Translations under genes and position numbers: made by a program | Part shown: positions 1-9,427 of the stretch, in pieces | How positions within the stretch are numbered: position 1 is the first letter of the stretch | How the letters are laid out: each line of letters begins with the position of its first letter | The notes under the pieces: generated by a model | What the model was told of the DNA's origin: nothing | Database searches by the model: none | The model's input: only the letters and a program-made list of their open reading frames with translations | Assembly (NCBI RefSeq): GCF_032098525.1 | Contig: NZ_CP134890.1 | Location: 2,108,001 to 2,172,000 of the forward strand | DNA length: 64,000 nucleotides | Source of the DNA: Flavobacterium sp. PMTSA4 | GTDB taxonomy: Bacteria; Bacteroidota; Bacteroidia; Flavobacteriales; Flavobacteriaceae | Direction of reading: 5' to 3'

Positions 1-1
1 A

Positions 2-1657
2 GTTTCTGCAAATATTATTGACCAATGTGTGGCACAAGGTGTTCCTTTTGCACGTGATTATGGTGGAATGTTAGACAACCGTTCTTTTGGTGGTGTTCAA
101 GTACAACGTACTTTTTATGCTGCAGGTCAAACAGGACAACAGTTATTGCTTGGTGCATATTCTGCTCTATCAAGACAAATTGGTCTAGGTAGAGTAAAAA
201 TGTACAATCGTCATGAAATGCTAGATTTAGTAAAAGTTGACGGAAAAGCACGTGGAATTATTGCAAGAAACCTTGTTACTGGAGAATTAGAAAGACATTC
301 GGCTCATGCAGTAATTATTGCATCTGGTGGATATGGAAATGTTTATTTCCTTTCAACAAACGCAATGGGAAGTAATGTAACTGCAGGTTGGAAAATTCAT
401 AAGCAAGGTGCATTATTTGCAAATCCATGTTATGTGCAAATTCACCCAACATGTATTCCTGTTCACGGAACCAATCAATCAAAATTAACTTTGATGTCTG
501 AATCATTGCGTAATTCAGGACGAATTTGGGTTCCAAAGAAAAAAGAAGATGCTGAAGCTATTCGTGCAGGAAAATTAAAACCTACACAAATTGCTGAAGA
601 AGATAGAGATTACTATTTAGAAAGAAGATATCCTGCTTTTGGAAATTTAGTTCCTCGTGATGTGGCTTCAAGAGCTGCAAAAGAAAGATGTGATGAAGGT
701 TATGGAATCGAAGCAAACGATACTAACGAAGGTGTTTACCTTGATTTCTCAACAGAAATTAGAAATAAAGGTAAAGAAGTAGCTTATGCAAAAGGAAATC
801 ACAATCCTTCAGAAGAAGAAATTATAAAGCTAGGAAAACAATGGATTGAAGAAAAATATGGAAACTTATTCGAAATGTATGAAAAGATTACAGACGAAAA
901 TCCATATGAAACTCCAATGAAAATTTATCCAGCAGTTCACTATACAATGGGTGGAGTTTGGGTTGATTATAATTTACAATCTACTATTCCGGGTTGTTTC
1001 GTAGCTGGAGAAGCAAACTTCTCTGATCACGGAGCAAACAGACTTGGTGCTTCGGCATTAATGCAAGGTTTAGCAGATGGTTATTTCGTTTTACCATATA
1101 CTGTTTCTAATTATTTAGCTGACGAAATAAGAACGGGTAAAATTTCTACTCAATCGGCTGAATTTGATGAAGCAGAAAAAAGAGTTAAAGATTCTATAGA
1201 TAAATTCCTTGGAAACAATGGTTCGAAATCAGTTGACCATTTCCACAAACGTTTAGGATTAATCATGTGGAACAAAGTTGGAATGGCTCGTAATGAAAAA
1301 GGATTGAAAGAAGCAATCGAAGAAATTGCTGCTTTAAAAGAAGAATTTTATAAAGATGTTTACGTTCCTGGAAGTGCAGATGAATTAAATCCAGAGTTAG
1401 AAAAAGCGCTTAGAGTTGCCGATTTTATTGATTTAGGTCAATTAATGGCAATGGATGCTTTACAACGTAAAGAATCTTGTGGAGGACATTTCCGCGAAGA
1501 ATATCAAGACAGTGAAGGAGAAACGCTTCGTGATGACGTAAATATGTCATTTGTTGGAGCTTGGGAATACATGGGATTTGATATCACAAAGGAAAATCTT
1601 CATAAAGAAGAATTAAAATATGAGTTCATAAAAATTGCTGCTAGAAACTACAAATAA
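2..1657 (+). CDS. sdhA: Succinate dehydrogenase / fumarate reductase flavoprotein subunit (5' end outside window)
   Basis: FAD-binding catalytic subunit of complex II, oxidising succinate to fumarate at the membrane. The reading frame is open from the window edge, so the N-terminal dinucleotide-binding fold is missing; a GTG at 29 is an internal codon, not the start. Visible family features are the substrate-site stretch with HPTCIPV, the motif GGVWVDYN, and the C-terminal FAD-binding segment FVAGEANFSDHGANRLGASA. Length and sequence fit the FrdA/SdhA type paired with a cytochrome b subunit of the Bacteroidota/Bacillus kind. sdhB follows after 6 nt, so the two are cotranscribed. The identity is secure; only the 5' end is unknown. 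Confidence 0.96.
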   Translation, partial: VSANIIDQCVAQGVPFARDYGGMLDNRSFGGVQVQRTFYAAGQTGQQLLLGAYSALSRQIGLGRVKMYNRHEMLDLVKVDGKARGIIARNLVTGELERHSAHAVIIASGGYGNVYFLSTNAMGSNVTAGWKIHKQGALFANPCYVQIHPTCIPVHGTNQSKLTLMSESLRNSGRIWVPKKKEDAEAIRAGKLKPTQIAEEDRDYYLERRYPAFGNLVPRDVASRAAKERCDEGYGIEANDTNEGVYLDFSTEIRNKGKEVAYAKGNHNPSEEEIIKLGKQWIEEKYGNLFEMYEKITDENPYETPMKIYPAVHYTMGGVWVDYNLQSTIPGCFVAGEANFSDHGANRLGASALMQGLADGYFVLPYTVSNYLADEIRTGKISTQSAEFDEAEKRVKDSIDKFLGNNGSKSVDHFHKRLGLIMWNKVGMARNEKGLKEAIEEIAALKEEFYKDVYVPGSADELNPELEKALRVADFIDLGQLMAMDALQRKESCGGHFREEYQDSEGETLRDDVNMSFVGAWEYMGFDITKENLHKEELKYEFIKIAARNYK

Positions 1658-1663
1658 GAAATC

Positions 1664-2425
1664 ATGGCTACAAAGAAAAACATCAATATAAAACTAAAAA
1701 TTTGGCGTCAAAAAAACGCTAAAGACAAAGGTAAAATTGTAGATTATAAATTAGACAATGTATCTACAGACAGTTCGTTTCTTGAAATGCTTGACCAATT
1801 GAACGAGCAATTAATTAACGAAAGACAAGAACCAATTGCTTTTGACCACGATTGTCGTGAAGGAATTTGCGGAATGTGTTCATTATACATCAACGGTCGT
1901 GCTCATGGTCCAGATACAGGAACTACAACATGTCAATTACACATGCGTAAATTCAACGATGGCGACACTATCTATATCGAACCATTTAGAAGTAAAGCGT
2001 TTCCTGTGGTAAAAGATTTAGTAGTTGATAGAAGTTCTTTTGACAGAATTCAGCAAGCTGGAGGTTTCGTTTCTGTAAATACTTCAGGAAATACTATTGA
2101 TGCAAATGCAACACCAGTTCCAAAAGATGATGCTGATAAAGCATTCATGGCTGCAGCTTGTATTGGTTGTGGTGCATGTGTAGCAACTTGTAAAAATGGT
2201 TCTGCAATGCTTTTTGTTGGAGCAAAAGTGTCACAATATGCTTTGTTACCACAAGGAAAAGTTGAAGCCACGCAGCGTGTATTAAACATGGTGCGTCAAA
2301 TGGACGAGGAAGGTTTTGGTAACTGTACAAATACTGGTGCATGTGAAATAGAATGTCCAAAAGGAATTTCACTAGAAAACATTGCTCGCATGAACAGAGA
2401 ATATCTAAAAGCAAGTTTGAAATAA
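1664..2425 (+). CDS. sdhB: Succinate dehydrogenase / fumarate reductase iron-sulfur subunit
   Basis: Electron-transfer subunit of complex II, carrying electrons from the SdhA flavin to the membrane quinone site. The 253-residue protein shows the [2Fe-2S] ligands Cys64, Cys69, Cys72 and Cys90 in an N-terminal ferredoxin domain. The C-terminal domain has CIGCGACVATC (Cys166, 169, 172, 176) and a second group Cys221, Cys227 and Cys231 for the [4Fe-4S] and [3Fe-4S] clusters. It begins 6 nt after sdhA. A strong hairpin plus T-run follows the gene, so sdhB is the last gene of the operon. Confidence 0.97.
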   Translation: MATKKNINIKLKIWRQKNAKDKGKIVDYKLDNVSTDSSFLEMLDQLNEQLINERQEPIAFDHDCREGICGMCSLYINGRAHGPDTGTTTCQLHMRKFNDGDTIYIEPFRSKAFPVVKDLVVDRSSFDRIQQAGGFVSVNTSGNTIDANATPVPKDDADKAFMAAACIGCGACVATCKNGSAMLFVGAKVSQYALLPQGKVEATQRVLNMVRQMDEEGFGNCTNTGACEIECPKGISLENIARMNREYLKASLK

Positions 2426-2446
2426 TTAATTTGCTCAGAATTATAT

Positions 2447-2477
2447 AAAAACGCATTCACTATTTGGATGCGTTTTT
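2447..2477 (+). terminator. Rho-independent terminator of the sdh operon
   Basis: A 10-bp perfect stem (AAAAACGCAT paired with ATGCGTTTTT) encloses an 11-nt loop and runs into a T-rich tract, 22 nt after the sdhB stop. Confidence 0.85.
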
Positions 2478-2530
2478 CTTTTTATTAAATTCAAATAAAT
2501 TAACTTTACATAACCACTCATATAGATTTA

Positions 2531-3370
2531 ATGAAAAATTTACTGTTTTATTTAGGCTTACTAATCTCTTCAAACAATATTGCCTTTGCTCAAAATATAA
2601 AAATAATGACCTATAATATTCGTTTAGATATTGCTTCTGATAATGAAAATACTTGGTCAAATCGAAAAGAATATTTATGTTCTCAAATTAAATTCTACAA
2701 TCCTGATATATTTGGAATTCAAGAAGCTCTACCAAATCAAGTTGATTATATTTCAAATTTCTTTTCTGATTATAAATATGATGGAATAGGTCGTGATGGA
2801 ATCGGCAAAGGCGAATCATCTAATATTTTTTATAGAAAAGAACGATTTGAATTATTACAGGAAAATACTTTTTGGCTTTCTGAAACTCCTGATAAAATTT
2901 CCAAAGGTTGGGATGCTGCATTAAATAGAATTTGCACATATGTTCAGTTAAAAGACAAAATAACAAAACAAATTTTTTGGGTTTTCAATACTCATTTAGA
3001 CCATATTGGAGAATTAGCTAGAACAAATTCAATCCAATTAATTCTCTCAAAAATAAAATTATTAAATACTGAAAACTATCCTGTTTTCTTAATTGGTGAT
3101 TTCAATTCTGAACCAACTGAAGAAAGAATTGTCTATTTAAAAACTCAAATGAATGACAGCTATGATATCTCAGAAGAAACACCTTTTGGTACTTTAGGAA
3201 CATTCAATGGTTTTAAACATAACGAACCTGTTTCCAAAAAAATTGATTACATATTTTTATCTAAAAAAAGCCCATTCAAAGTGAAAAAATATGCTGTTTT
3301 AAGTGATTCAAAAGATTTAAAATATCCTTCAGACCATTTACCTGTTTACATTGAAATTAGCTTAAACTAA
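2531..3370 (+). CDS. Secreted endonuclease/exonuclease/phosphatase (EEP) family protein
   Basis: Predicted metal-dependent phosphoesterase of the EEP (DNase I-like) fold, exported by an N-terminal signal peptide of about 20 residues ending AFAQ. The 279-residue protein has the EEP motifs in order: MTYNIRLD (Asn29), the metal-binding Glu in GIQEAL, NTHLDH, GDFNSEP, and the C-terminal SDHLPV with the catalytic His. The substrate cannot be read from sequence: family members cleave nucleic acids, sphingomyelin, inositol phosphates or sugar phosphates. A GH92 mannosidase follows 36 nt downstream with its own -7 box, so a joint role in glycan or phospholipid scavenging is possible but inferred. Confidence 0.85.
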   Translation: MKNLLFYLGLLISSNNIAFAQNIKIMTYNIRLDIASDNENTWSNRKEYLCSQIKFYNPDIFGIQEALPNQVDYISNFFSDYKYDGIGRDGIGKGESSNIFYRKERFELLQENTFWLSETPDKISKGWDAALNRICTYVQLKDKITKQIFWVFNTHLDHIGELARTNSIQLILSKIKLLNTENYPVFLIGDFNSEPTEERIVYLKTQMNDSYDISEETPFGTLGTFNGFKHNEPVSKKIDYIFLSKKSPFKVKKYAVLSDSKDLKYPSDHLPVYIEISLN

Positions 3371-3380
3371 AAGTGTTTTT

Positions 3381-3388
3381 TATCTTTG
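3381..3388 (+). promoter_or_regulatory. Bacteroidota -7 promoter box upstream of the GH92 gene
   Basis: TATCTTTG matches TAnnTTTG exactly and lies 18 nt before the ATG at 3407. No clear TTG -33 element is seen. Confidence 0.6.
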
Positions 3389-3406
3389 AATTAGAAACAC
3401 AACTTC

Positions 3407-6208
3407 ATGAAAAAATTTCTTTCTCCATTATTATTATTAATTTCTTCGTTTATTTTCGGTCAAAATTATAGTGAATACGTCAATCCTTTCATTGGTACTG
3501 GTGGACACGGACATACTTTTCCTGGAGCAACGGTTCCGTTTGGCATGGTGCAACTTTCGCCAGATACACGAATTGATGGAAGTTGGGATGGTTGTTCGGG
3601 TTATCATTATTCAGACAATGTGATTTACGGATTTTCACATACGCATTTAAACGGAACTGGCGTTTCCGATTATGGCGATATCATGCTTATGCCAACCATG
3701 GGCGAACCAAGTTTTGATAACAAAGTTTATTCTTCGACCTTTTCACATGCTAGCGAAAAAGCTTCAGCAGGTTTCTATTCTGTAAAATTAGACAAACACA
3801 ATATCGATGTTCGACTTACAACCTCAACACGAGTAGGTTTTCACGAATATACTTTTAATGAAACTGGTTTAGCGAATATTGTTTTAGACTTAAATCATCG
3901 AGATAAATTATTGGAAGGGAAAATTCGTGTTATTGATGACAAAACAGTTGAAGTTTTAAGACGAAGTGAAGCATGGGCAAGAGATCAATACGTTTATGCA
4001 CGAATTGAGTTTAATCAAAAGATGACTGTTTCAAAAACAAATAAATCAGACTCAGAAAAACTTGAAATTACTGGAATGAGTTTCTCCAAACAAGTCAAAA
4101 AAGGAGAAAAAATTTTAGTGAAGGTTTCGCTTTCACCAACGGGTTATGAAGGTGCAAAACTTAATGCATCTGAAATAAAAGACTGGAATTTTGAAAAAGT
4201 AAAAAAAGATGCTGAACAACTTTGGGATAAAGAATTATCAAAAATTGAAGTTTCATCAAGCATTAAAGACAAATTAGTCATTTTCTACACAGCTTTATAT
4301 CATACGATGGCGCAACCAAATATCGCGCAAGACATCGACGGAAAATACCGTGGTAGAGACAACAAAGTACACGAAAGCGAAGGATTTGATTACTATACTG
4401 TATTTTCGCTTTGGGATACTTTTAGAGCAGCGCATCCATTATATACTTTAATCGATAAAAAACGCACCGCCGATTTTATCAATACCTTTCTAAAACAATA
4501 CGAACAAGGCGGACGTTTACCCGTTTGGGAATTAGCTTCCAACGAAACCGATTGTATGATTGGTTACCATTCCGTTTCTGTTATGGCAGACGCAATGGCA
4601 AAAGGAATCAAAGGTTTTGATTATGAAAAATGTTTTGAAGCTGCTAAACATTCCGCGATGTTAGATCATTTAGGTTTGGATGCTTACAAAAAGCAAGGTT
4701 TTATTTCGATTGATGACGAACACGAAAGCGTTTCTAAAACCGTAGAATATGCTTATGACGATTGGTGTATTGCACAAATGGCGATGATTTTGAATAAGAA
4801 AGAAGATTACGAATACTTCTCGAAACGTTCTCAATCATGGAAAAATGTTTTTGATTGGAACACAGGTTTTATGCGACCAAAGAAAAATGGCGGTTGGGAC
4901 AAACCGTTTGATCCAAAAGAAATCAACAACAATTACACCGAAGGTAATAGCTGGCAATATTCTTTTTTTGTGCCACAAGATATAGAAGGTATGATTCAAG
5001 CGTATGGTGGAAACGATAAATTTGAAGCCAAACTTGATGAAATGTTCAATGCGGAAAGTAAAACTACTGGTCGCGAGCAAGTAGATGTTACTGGATTGAT
5101 TGGTCAATATGCACACGGAAATGAACCAAGTCATCACATGACGTATTTGTATAACTACGTAGGTAAACCAGAAAAAACTACCGAGAAAGTTCATTACATT
5201 TTAAATAATTTCTATAAAAACACACCCGATGGATTAATAGGAAACGAAGATTGCGGGCAAATGAGTGCTTGGTATGTCTTGAGTTCGATGGGAATCTATT
5301 CGGTTACGCCGGGAGTTCCAAAATGGGAAACAACAAAGCCTTATTTTGAAAGAGTAAAATTCAATATTGACAATGAAAAGATTAAAGATATTACTCAGAC
5401 TTCTTCAAAAAACGAACTAGAAAATATTGGAGGTTTCTATGCTGATGCAATTAAAAAAAGTAATATATACATATATGAAGAATTAATTCCTGTTCCAGTT
5501 ATAAATGCAGAAAGTAAATCGTTTAAGGATAAAATGAAAATTGAGATAATATCTAAAAATCCAAATAATAAGATTTACTATAATGTGCATGAAAGTATGA
5601 CTTCTCATCATGATATGGATTTAGAGCTATATGTAAAACCTTTTGAAATAGAGAAATCTTCTGAAATTATTGCATATTGTTTTGGGAATAAAAATCAACA
5701 AAGTGAGTTTATATCCGCAACGTTCTTCAAAAAACCAAACAATTATACCATTGACATCAAATCAAAATACAATCCACAGTATCATGCTGGCGGAAATGAC
5801 GGTTTGCTGGATGGAATTTTTGGAACAACCAACTGGCGAAAAGGCGATTGGCAAGGTTATCAAAGTCAGGATTTTGAAGCCGTAGTTGATTTGCAAGAAG
5901 TAAAATCAATAAAAAATTTAAGCTCTAATTATCTTCAAGATTCTCGTTCGTGGATTTTAGTGCCAACAAAAGTAGATTATTATACTTCAGATGATAATAT
6001 AAATTTCAAATTTGTTGGAAGTATTGAAAACACAGTCAATCCAAAGGAAACTGAAAACAGTATCCGCAATTTTAGTTTAAAACTTGATTCACCAATTAAA
6101 GCAAAATATGTAAAAGTAATTGCTAAAAACTTTGGTAAGCTTCCTGAATGGCATCAAGGTTTTGGTGGCGATGCTTTTATTTTCATTGACGAAATAACAA
6201 TCAATTAG
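3407..6208 (+). CDS. GH92 family alpha-mannosidase with C-terminal F5/8-type carbohydrate-binding region
   Basis: Secreted or periplasmic exo-alpha-mannosidase of family GH92, Ca-dependent enzymes that trim alpha-1,2 and related linkages from N-glycans and yeast mannan. The 933-residue protein has a signal peptide ending FIFGQ, then the GH92 opening GTGGHGHTFPGATVPFGM, the WDTFRAAHPL segment, EGNSWQYSFFVPQD, and NEDCGQMSAWYVLSSMG. About 280 residues beyond the catalytic module contain a chitobiase-like segment and a discoidin (F5/8C) domain ending near FGGDAFIFIDEI, a common GH92 architecture. No SusC/SusD pair is adjacent, so it is not in an obvious polysaccharide utilisation locus. An amidase starts 2 nt after the stop. 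Confidence 0.93.
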   Translation: MKKFLSPLLLLISSFIFGQNYSEYVNPFIGTGGHGHTFPGATVPFGMVQLSPDTRIDGSWDGCSGYHYSDNVIYGFSHTHLNGTGVSDYGDIMLMPTMGEPSFDNKVYSSTFSHASEKASAGFYSVKLDKHNIDVRLTTSTRVGFHEYTFNETGLANIVLDLNHRDKLLEGKIRVIDDKTVEVLRRSEAWARDQYVYARIEFNQKMTVSKTNKSDSEKLEITGMSFSKQVKKGEKILVKVSLSPTGYEGAKLNASEIKDWNFEKVKKDAEQLWDKELSKIEVSSSIKDKLVIFYTALYHTMAQPNIAQDIDGKYRGRDNKVHESEGFDYYTVFSLWDTFRAAHPLYTLIDKKRTADFINTFLKQYEQGGRLPVWELASNETDCMIGYHSVSVMADAMAKGIKGFDYEKCFEAAKHSAMLDHLGLDAYKKQGFISIDDEHESVSKTVEYAYDDWCIAQMAMILNKKEDYEYFSKRSQSWKNVFDWNTGFMRPKKNGGWDKPFDPKEINNNYTEGNSWQYSFFVPQDIEGMIQAYGGNDKFEAKLDEMFNAESKTTGREQVDVTGLIGQYAHGNEPSHHMTYLYNYVGKPEKTTEKVHYILNNFYKNTPDGLIGNEDCGQMSAWYVLSSMGIYSVTPGVPKWETTKPYFERVKFNIDNEKIKDITQTSSKNELENIGGFYADAIKKSNIYIYEELIPVPVINAESKSFKDKMKIEIISKNPNNKIYYNVHESMTSHHDMDLELYVKPFEIEKSSEIIAYCFGNKNQQSEFISATFFKKPNNYTIDIKSKYNPQYHAGGNDGLLDGIFGTTNWRKGDWQGYQSQDFEAVVDLQEVKSIKNLSSNYLQDSRSWILVPTKVDYYTSDDNINFKFVGSIENTVNPKETENSIRNFSLKLDSPIKAKYVKVIAKNFGKLPEWHQGFGGDAFIFIDEITIN

Positions 6209-6210
6209 TT

Positions 6211-6975
6211 ATGATAACAGCATTATTACAAACCAAATTAGTTTGGGAAAACCCAGCCGAAAATCGAAAAATTTTGAGCAAAAAAATCAATGATTTAAAC
6301 GAATTGGTTGATTTAGTTGTTCTTCCCGAAATGTTTACTTCTGGTTTTACAATGAACCCAAAAGCAGTTGCCGAAACAATGCAAGGCGAAACAATTAATT
6401 GGTTACAAAACATCGCTAAAGAAAAAAATTGCGCCATTACTGGAAGTTTAATTATCGAAGAAAATGGAAATTTCTACAATCGTTTGGTTTTTGTTTTTCC
6501 CGACGGCAAAATTCAACATTATGACAAGCGTCATTTATTCACTTTGGCTGGCGAGGATAAAGTTTTTTCTAAAGGAAATAAAAAACTAATTGTTGAGTTT
6601 AAAAACTTCAAAATTTGCCCTTTGATTTGCTACGATTTGCGCTTTCCTGTTTTTTCTAGAAATGTAGAAGAATATGATTTGCTAATTTATGTTGCCAATT
6701 GGCCAAAACCTCGTGTAAACGCTTGGGATATTTTGCTCAAAGCTCGTGCTGTAGAAAACATGAGTTACGTAATTGGAGTTAATCGCACCGGATTTGATGA
6801 TAACAACCATGAATATATTGGACATTCTCAAGCAGTTGATTTTTTAGGGAACAATCTAATCGAACCTCAAGAAACCGATGGTCTTTTTATTGCGCTTTTA
6901 GACAAAGATAAATTACTCGAAACCAGAGAAAAACTTGCTTTTTTGAATGATAAAGATGAATTTACTCTAACCTAA
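6211..6975 (+). CDS. Nitrilase-superfamily amidohydrolase (omega-amidase / YafV-like)
   Basis: Cytoplasmic C-N hydrolase. The 254-residue protein carries the complete nitrilase triad: Glu40 in VVLPEMFTSG, Lys106 in YDKRHLF and Cys140 in ICYDLRFPVF. The sequence resembles the YafV/Nit2 branch, which hydrolyses omega-amides such as alpha-ketoglutaramate to 2-oxoglutarate and ammonia; the exact substrate is inferred from the family. It begins 2 nt after the GH92 stop and is probably translationally coupled, though no metabolic link to mannan breakdown is evident. Its TAA overlaps the stop codon of the convergent lipoprotein gene. Confidence 0.87.
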   Translation: MITALLQTKLVWENPAENRKILSKKINDLNELVDLVVLPEMFTSGFTMNPKAVAETMQGETINWLQNIAKEKNCAITGSLIIEENGNFYNRLVFVFPDGKIQHYDKRHLFTLAGEDKVFSKGNKKLIVEFKNFKICPLICYDLRFPVFSRNVEEYDLLIYVANWPKPRVNAWDILLKARAVENMSYVIGVNRTGFDDNNHEYIGHSQAVDFLGNNLIEPQETDGLFIALLDKDKLLETREKLAFLNDKDEFTLT

Positions 6976-8567
6976 TTCCCAATGTTGATAGGTTGTTCGA
7001 CATCCCAATTTGCCCTGACGTCAATTTCTTTTGGAAAATAAATTACCTCTTCACTTTGACGTTTCTCAAGATAACTACCAGTATCCCAAACTCCGTTTTT
7101 ATTGTCATCATAAATAATTCTGACCGTATAAAGCAAAGGTTCAATATTCATAAACTCAACCGTAGTTTCTTTCTCAGTATAAGCAGTTGCCTTTACTTTT
7201 CCGTCTTTGTTTGTGAGTTCAACAATTATCGGAAATCGTTTTGCGTTTTCTAAAATGAGTCGCAAATTCCCATAATCAGTGGCATTTTTGGTATTGAGTT
7301 TATAGCTCAACGTATCATTTACATTATCAAAAAAGTCTACAAATGCATCAGGAAAAGCCGAAACAATATATTTTTCTGAAGGTTCTTTTTTAAAGTCAAT
7401 GTAAATTTTTTGATTGAATTCATCAAACTCAGTTGTAAAATCAACAGCTAGCGAATCTTTATTGATAATAGAAATTTTCGATTTATCAACTTTTACAATT
7501 GGTGTGGTGCTTGTCAATCCAAATCGTTCTCTAAGCGGAAGATTTCCAGCAAAGTCTGAAGAAAATCGCAAAGTATCTTTCTTTTGAGCTTTTATTTTGG
7601 TCCAAAACTCTTTTTTGAAATTATCTTTTTCAACCGAAACTAATAACGAATCAACTTTGGGTAATTTACACCAAATTTGCAACGAATCTTTCTTTGGAAA
7701 TTGCGTTATCATTGATGGTAACACTTCCGTTCCATTTTTCACAGAAACTTTAGTTCCTTTTCCTTTTCCTTCGGTAGCTATCAAAAGTCTGTTTCCCGAA
7801 GCTTGTACTGGTTTGTTGGCTTTAAACGGTAATTCTTCCTTAAACAATTCCAATTCATAAATATCATCATCAGGAATTGTGATTGTATTGGCATAAAACC
7901 CAATCTTATCCGACTTTGGATTAAATTTATTATTGCCGTTGTCTTTCAAAGCAATCAGCTGATATTTCCCAGCTTTTATATTTTCAATCGTAACCAACTT
8001 CAAACTATCCAAAGTATTGGCAACATATCTTGGCGTTTCTTTATAAATAGTTGAATCATTAAATTTTTCATCCACTTCATACAACATCACCGAAACAAAA
8101 TTATCTACTTTCTTTTCTAAAGCATCTTTAATTTTCACACTTAATTTCAGCGAATCAATATAACTTCCGGTTGAAAAAACATATTTAAACTGCGAGTACG
8201 GATTTCCTTCATTATTATCCTCAATACTTTGTCCAAAATTGAAACTATAAGTAGTATTCGGTTGCAGCGTATCTTTAATTTTTATTGTAATAGTTTTTGA
8301 AGCAACCTGCGGAAAAATTTCAGGAACAATTTTCATTGGTGGCGAAACAATCAACTGCTTATTGATGTTTTTTAGTTTTACATATTCATCAAAAACTAAT
8401 TTTATTTCCTTTCCTTGAAAATTAACAGAACCATTTTTTGGAAAACTGGTCTTCAAAACCGGAGCCAAAGTATCCTTATCGCCGCCAGTAATAGTACCAC
8501 GCTTAGCACAACTAGCAAAAGCCAGCACTACCATCAAAAAAAATAATTTAAAAACCTGTTTTGCCAT
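6972..8567 (-). CDS. Lipoprotein with bacterial Ig-like (SbsA/Big_5) domain
   Basis: Predicted lipoprotein, conserved in Flavobacteriia but without an assigned function. The start is placed at the ATG at 8567 (531 residues), because that gives a clean signal peptide with lipobox LAFASC; an upstream in-frame start at 8597 would add ten residues before it. After the Cys comes a Big_5-type Ig-like domain (about residues 30-130: TLAPVLKTSFPKNG, later LQPNTTYSFNFG). The rest is beta-rich with no enzymatic motif. It follows comF by 73 nt on the same strand. Its TAG overlaps the TAA of the convergent amidase (CTAA). Confidence 0.78.
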   Translation of the reverse strand: MAKQVFKLFFLMVVLAFASCAKRGTITGGDKDTLAPVLKTSFPKNGSVNFQGKEIKLVFDEYVKLKNINKQLIVSPPMKIVPEIFPQVASKTITIKIKDTLQPNTTYSFNFGQSIEDNNEGNPYSQFKYVFSTGSYIDSLKLSVKIKDALEKKVDNFVSVMLYEVDEKFNDSTIYKETPRYVANTLDSLKLVTIENIKAGKYQLIALKDNGNNKFNPKSDKIGFYANTITIPDDDIYELELFKEELPFKANKPVQASGNRLLIATEGKGKGTKVSVKNGTEVLPSMITQFPKKDSLQIWCKLPKVDSLLVSVEKDNFKKEFWTKIKAQKKDTLRFSSDFAGNLPLRERFGLTSTTPIVKVDKSKISIINKDSLAVDFTTEFDEFNQKIYIDFKKEPSEKYIVSAFPDAFVDFFDNVNDTLSYKLNTKNATDYGNLRLILENAKRFPIIVELTNKDGKVKATAYTEKETTVEFMNIEPLLYTVRIIYDDNKNGVWDTGSYLEKRQSEEVIYFPKEIDVRANWDVEQPINIGN

Positions 8568-8640
8568 TTTTATCTTTTTCAAGCCACAAAATAACAATTA
8601 TATTTAGTGCGAACGAAATGTTTTTGAGGAAACTTAACAT

Positions 8641-9324
8641 TTAACTATGCGACATCGCCATACAAACAATGCTAATCTTCACATTTGGAATTTTCAACAA
8701 AGCACGACTACACAATTCAAGCGTTGCACCACTAGTAATAACATCATCTACCAATATAAAATGTTTACCATCTAACGAAGCATCAAAAACTACATCAAAA
8801 GTACTTACAGATATATCATTTCTTCCCAATAAATTCTTCTTCGTTTGCGTTTTAGCATATACTTTTCGAACCAAAATTGTATCATTATAAGGAATATTGA
8901 ATTTTTCACTAATCGCTTTTCCAAATTTCTCCACCTGATTATAACCTCGTTCTCGAAGTCGTTTTTTATGTAATGGAACCGGAATAATAAAATCAGCCGA
9001 TGTGATAATTTCAATATTTTTCATTTCTTCAGCATACCAATTACCAATCATTTCACCAACATCTTCCAGACTTTTATATTTTAATCGATGAATCATCTCT
9101 TGAACCATGCCTCGCTTATGAAAATAAAATAACGCTGAACCAAACTCTAACGGAATTCTTCCATAAAACTTCTTAATAACTTCATTATCCTTAGTCAAAT
9201 GATGATTCGTCACCGGAAGTTTATGCCTGCAACTAGTGCAAATCACAATTTCATCAGCCAATAAAAACGAAGTACATGCCGCGCAGGACTTTGGAAAAAA
9301 CAAATTAATTAGATGTGTTATCAT
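8641..9324 (-). CDS. ComF-family phosphoribosyltransferase-like protein
   Basis: Member of the ComF/GntX family, linked to DNA uptake in some bacteria, with a type I phosphoribosyltransferase fold. The 227-residue protein has an N-terminal zinc-ribbon Cys set (Cys14, Cys17, Cys29, Cys32) and a C-terminal PRPP-binding loop FILVDDVITSGAT. The middle contains PVPLHKKRLRERGYNQ, the family's hallmark. Function in this organism is inferred; competence has not been shown by anything in the window. The promoter must lie in the repeat-bearing intergenic region shared with glyS; no TAnnTTTG box was found on this strand. Confidence 0.88.
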   Translation of the reverse strand: MITHLINLFFPKSCAACTSFLLADEIVICTSCRHKLPVTNHHLTKDNEVIKKFYGRIPLEFGSALFYFHKRGMVQEMIHRLKYKSLEDVGEMIGNWYAEEMKNIEIITSADFIIPVPLHKKRLRERGYNQVEKFGKAISEKFNIPYNDTILVRKVYAKTQTKKNLLGRNDISVSTFDVVFDASLDGKHFILVDDVITSGATLELCSRALLKIPNVKISIVCMAMSHS

Positions 9325-9371
9325 AAAAATATTTTCTTACATAAAAGTAAAAAGGATAATTTTCATAAAAA

Positions 9372-9387
9372 AGGGGGTTTTCCCCCT
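9372..9387. other. Small G/C hairpin
   Basis: AGGGGG and CCCCCT form a 6-bp stem around a TTTT loop. It stands out in this AT-rich DNA but is not followed by a long T-run on either strand, so it is not called as a terminator. It lies about 50 bp upstream of comF and could affect its leader. Confidence 0.5.
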
Positions 9388-9427
9388 AATTTTAGTAATC
9401 TTTAAATTTTAACACTTTTTTTAAAAC

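Noticed and set aside
2531..6208. EEP gene and GH92 gene as a polysaccharide utilisation locus
   Set aside because: No SusC/SusD pair, sensor or sulfatase is present, and GH92 has its own promoter.
9372..9387. G5-T4-C5 hairpin as a terminator
   Set aside because: It has no T-run of terminator length on either strand and lies upstream of both flanking genes.
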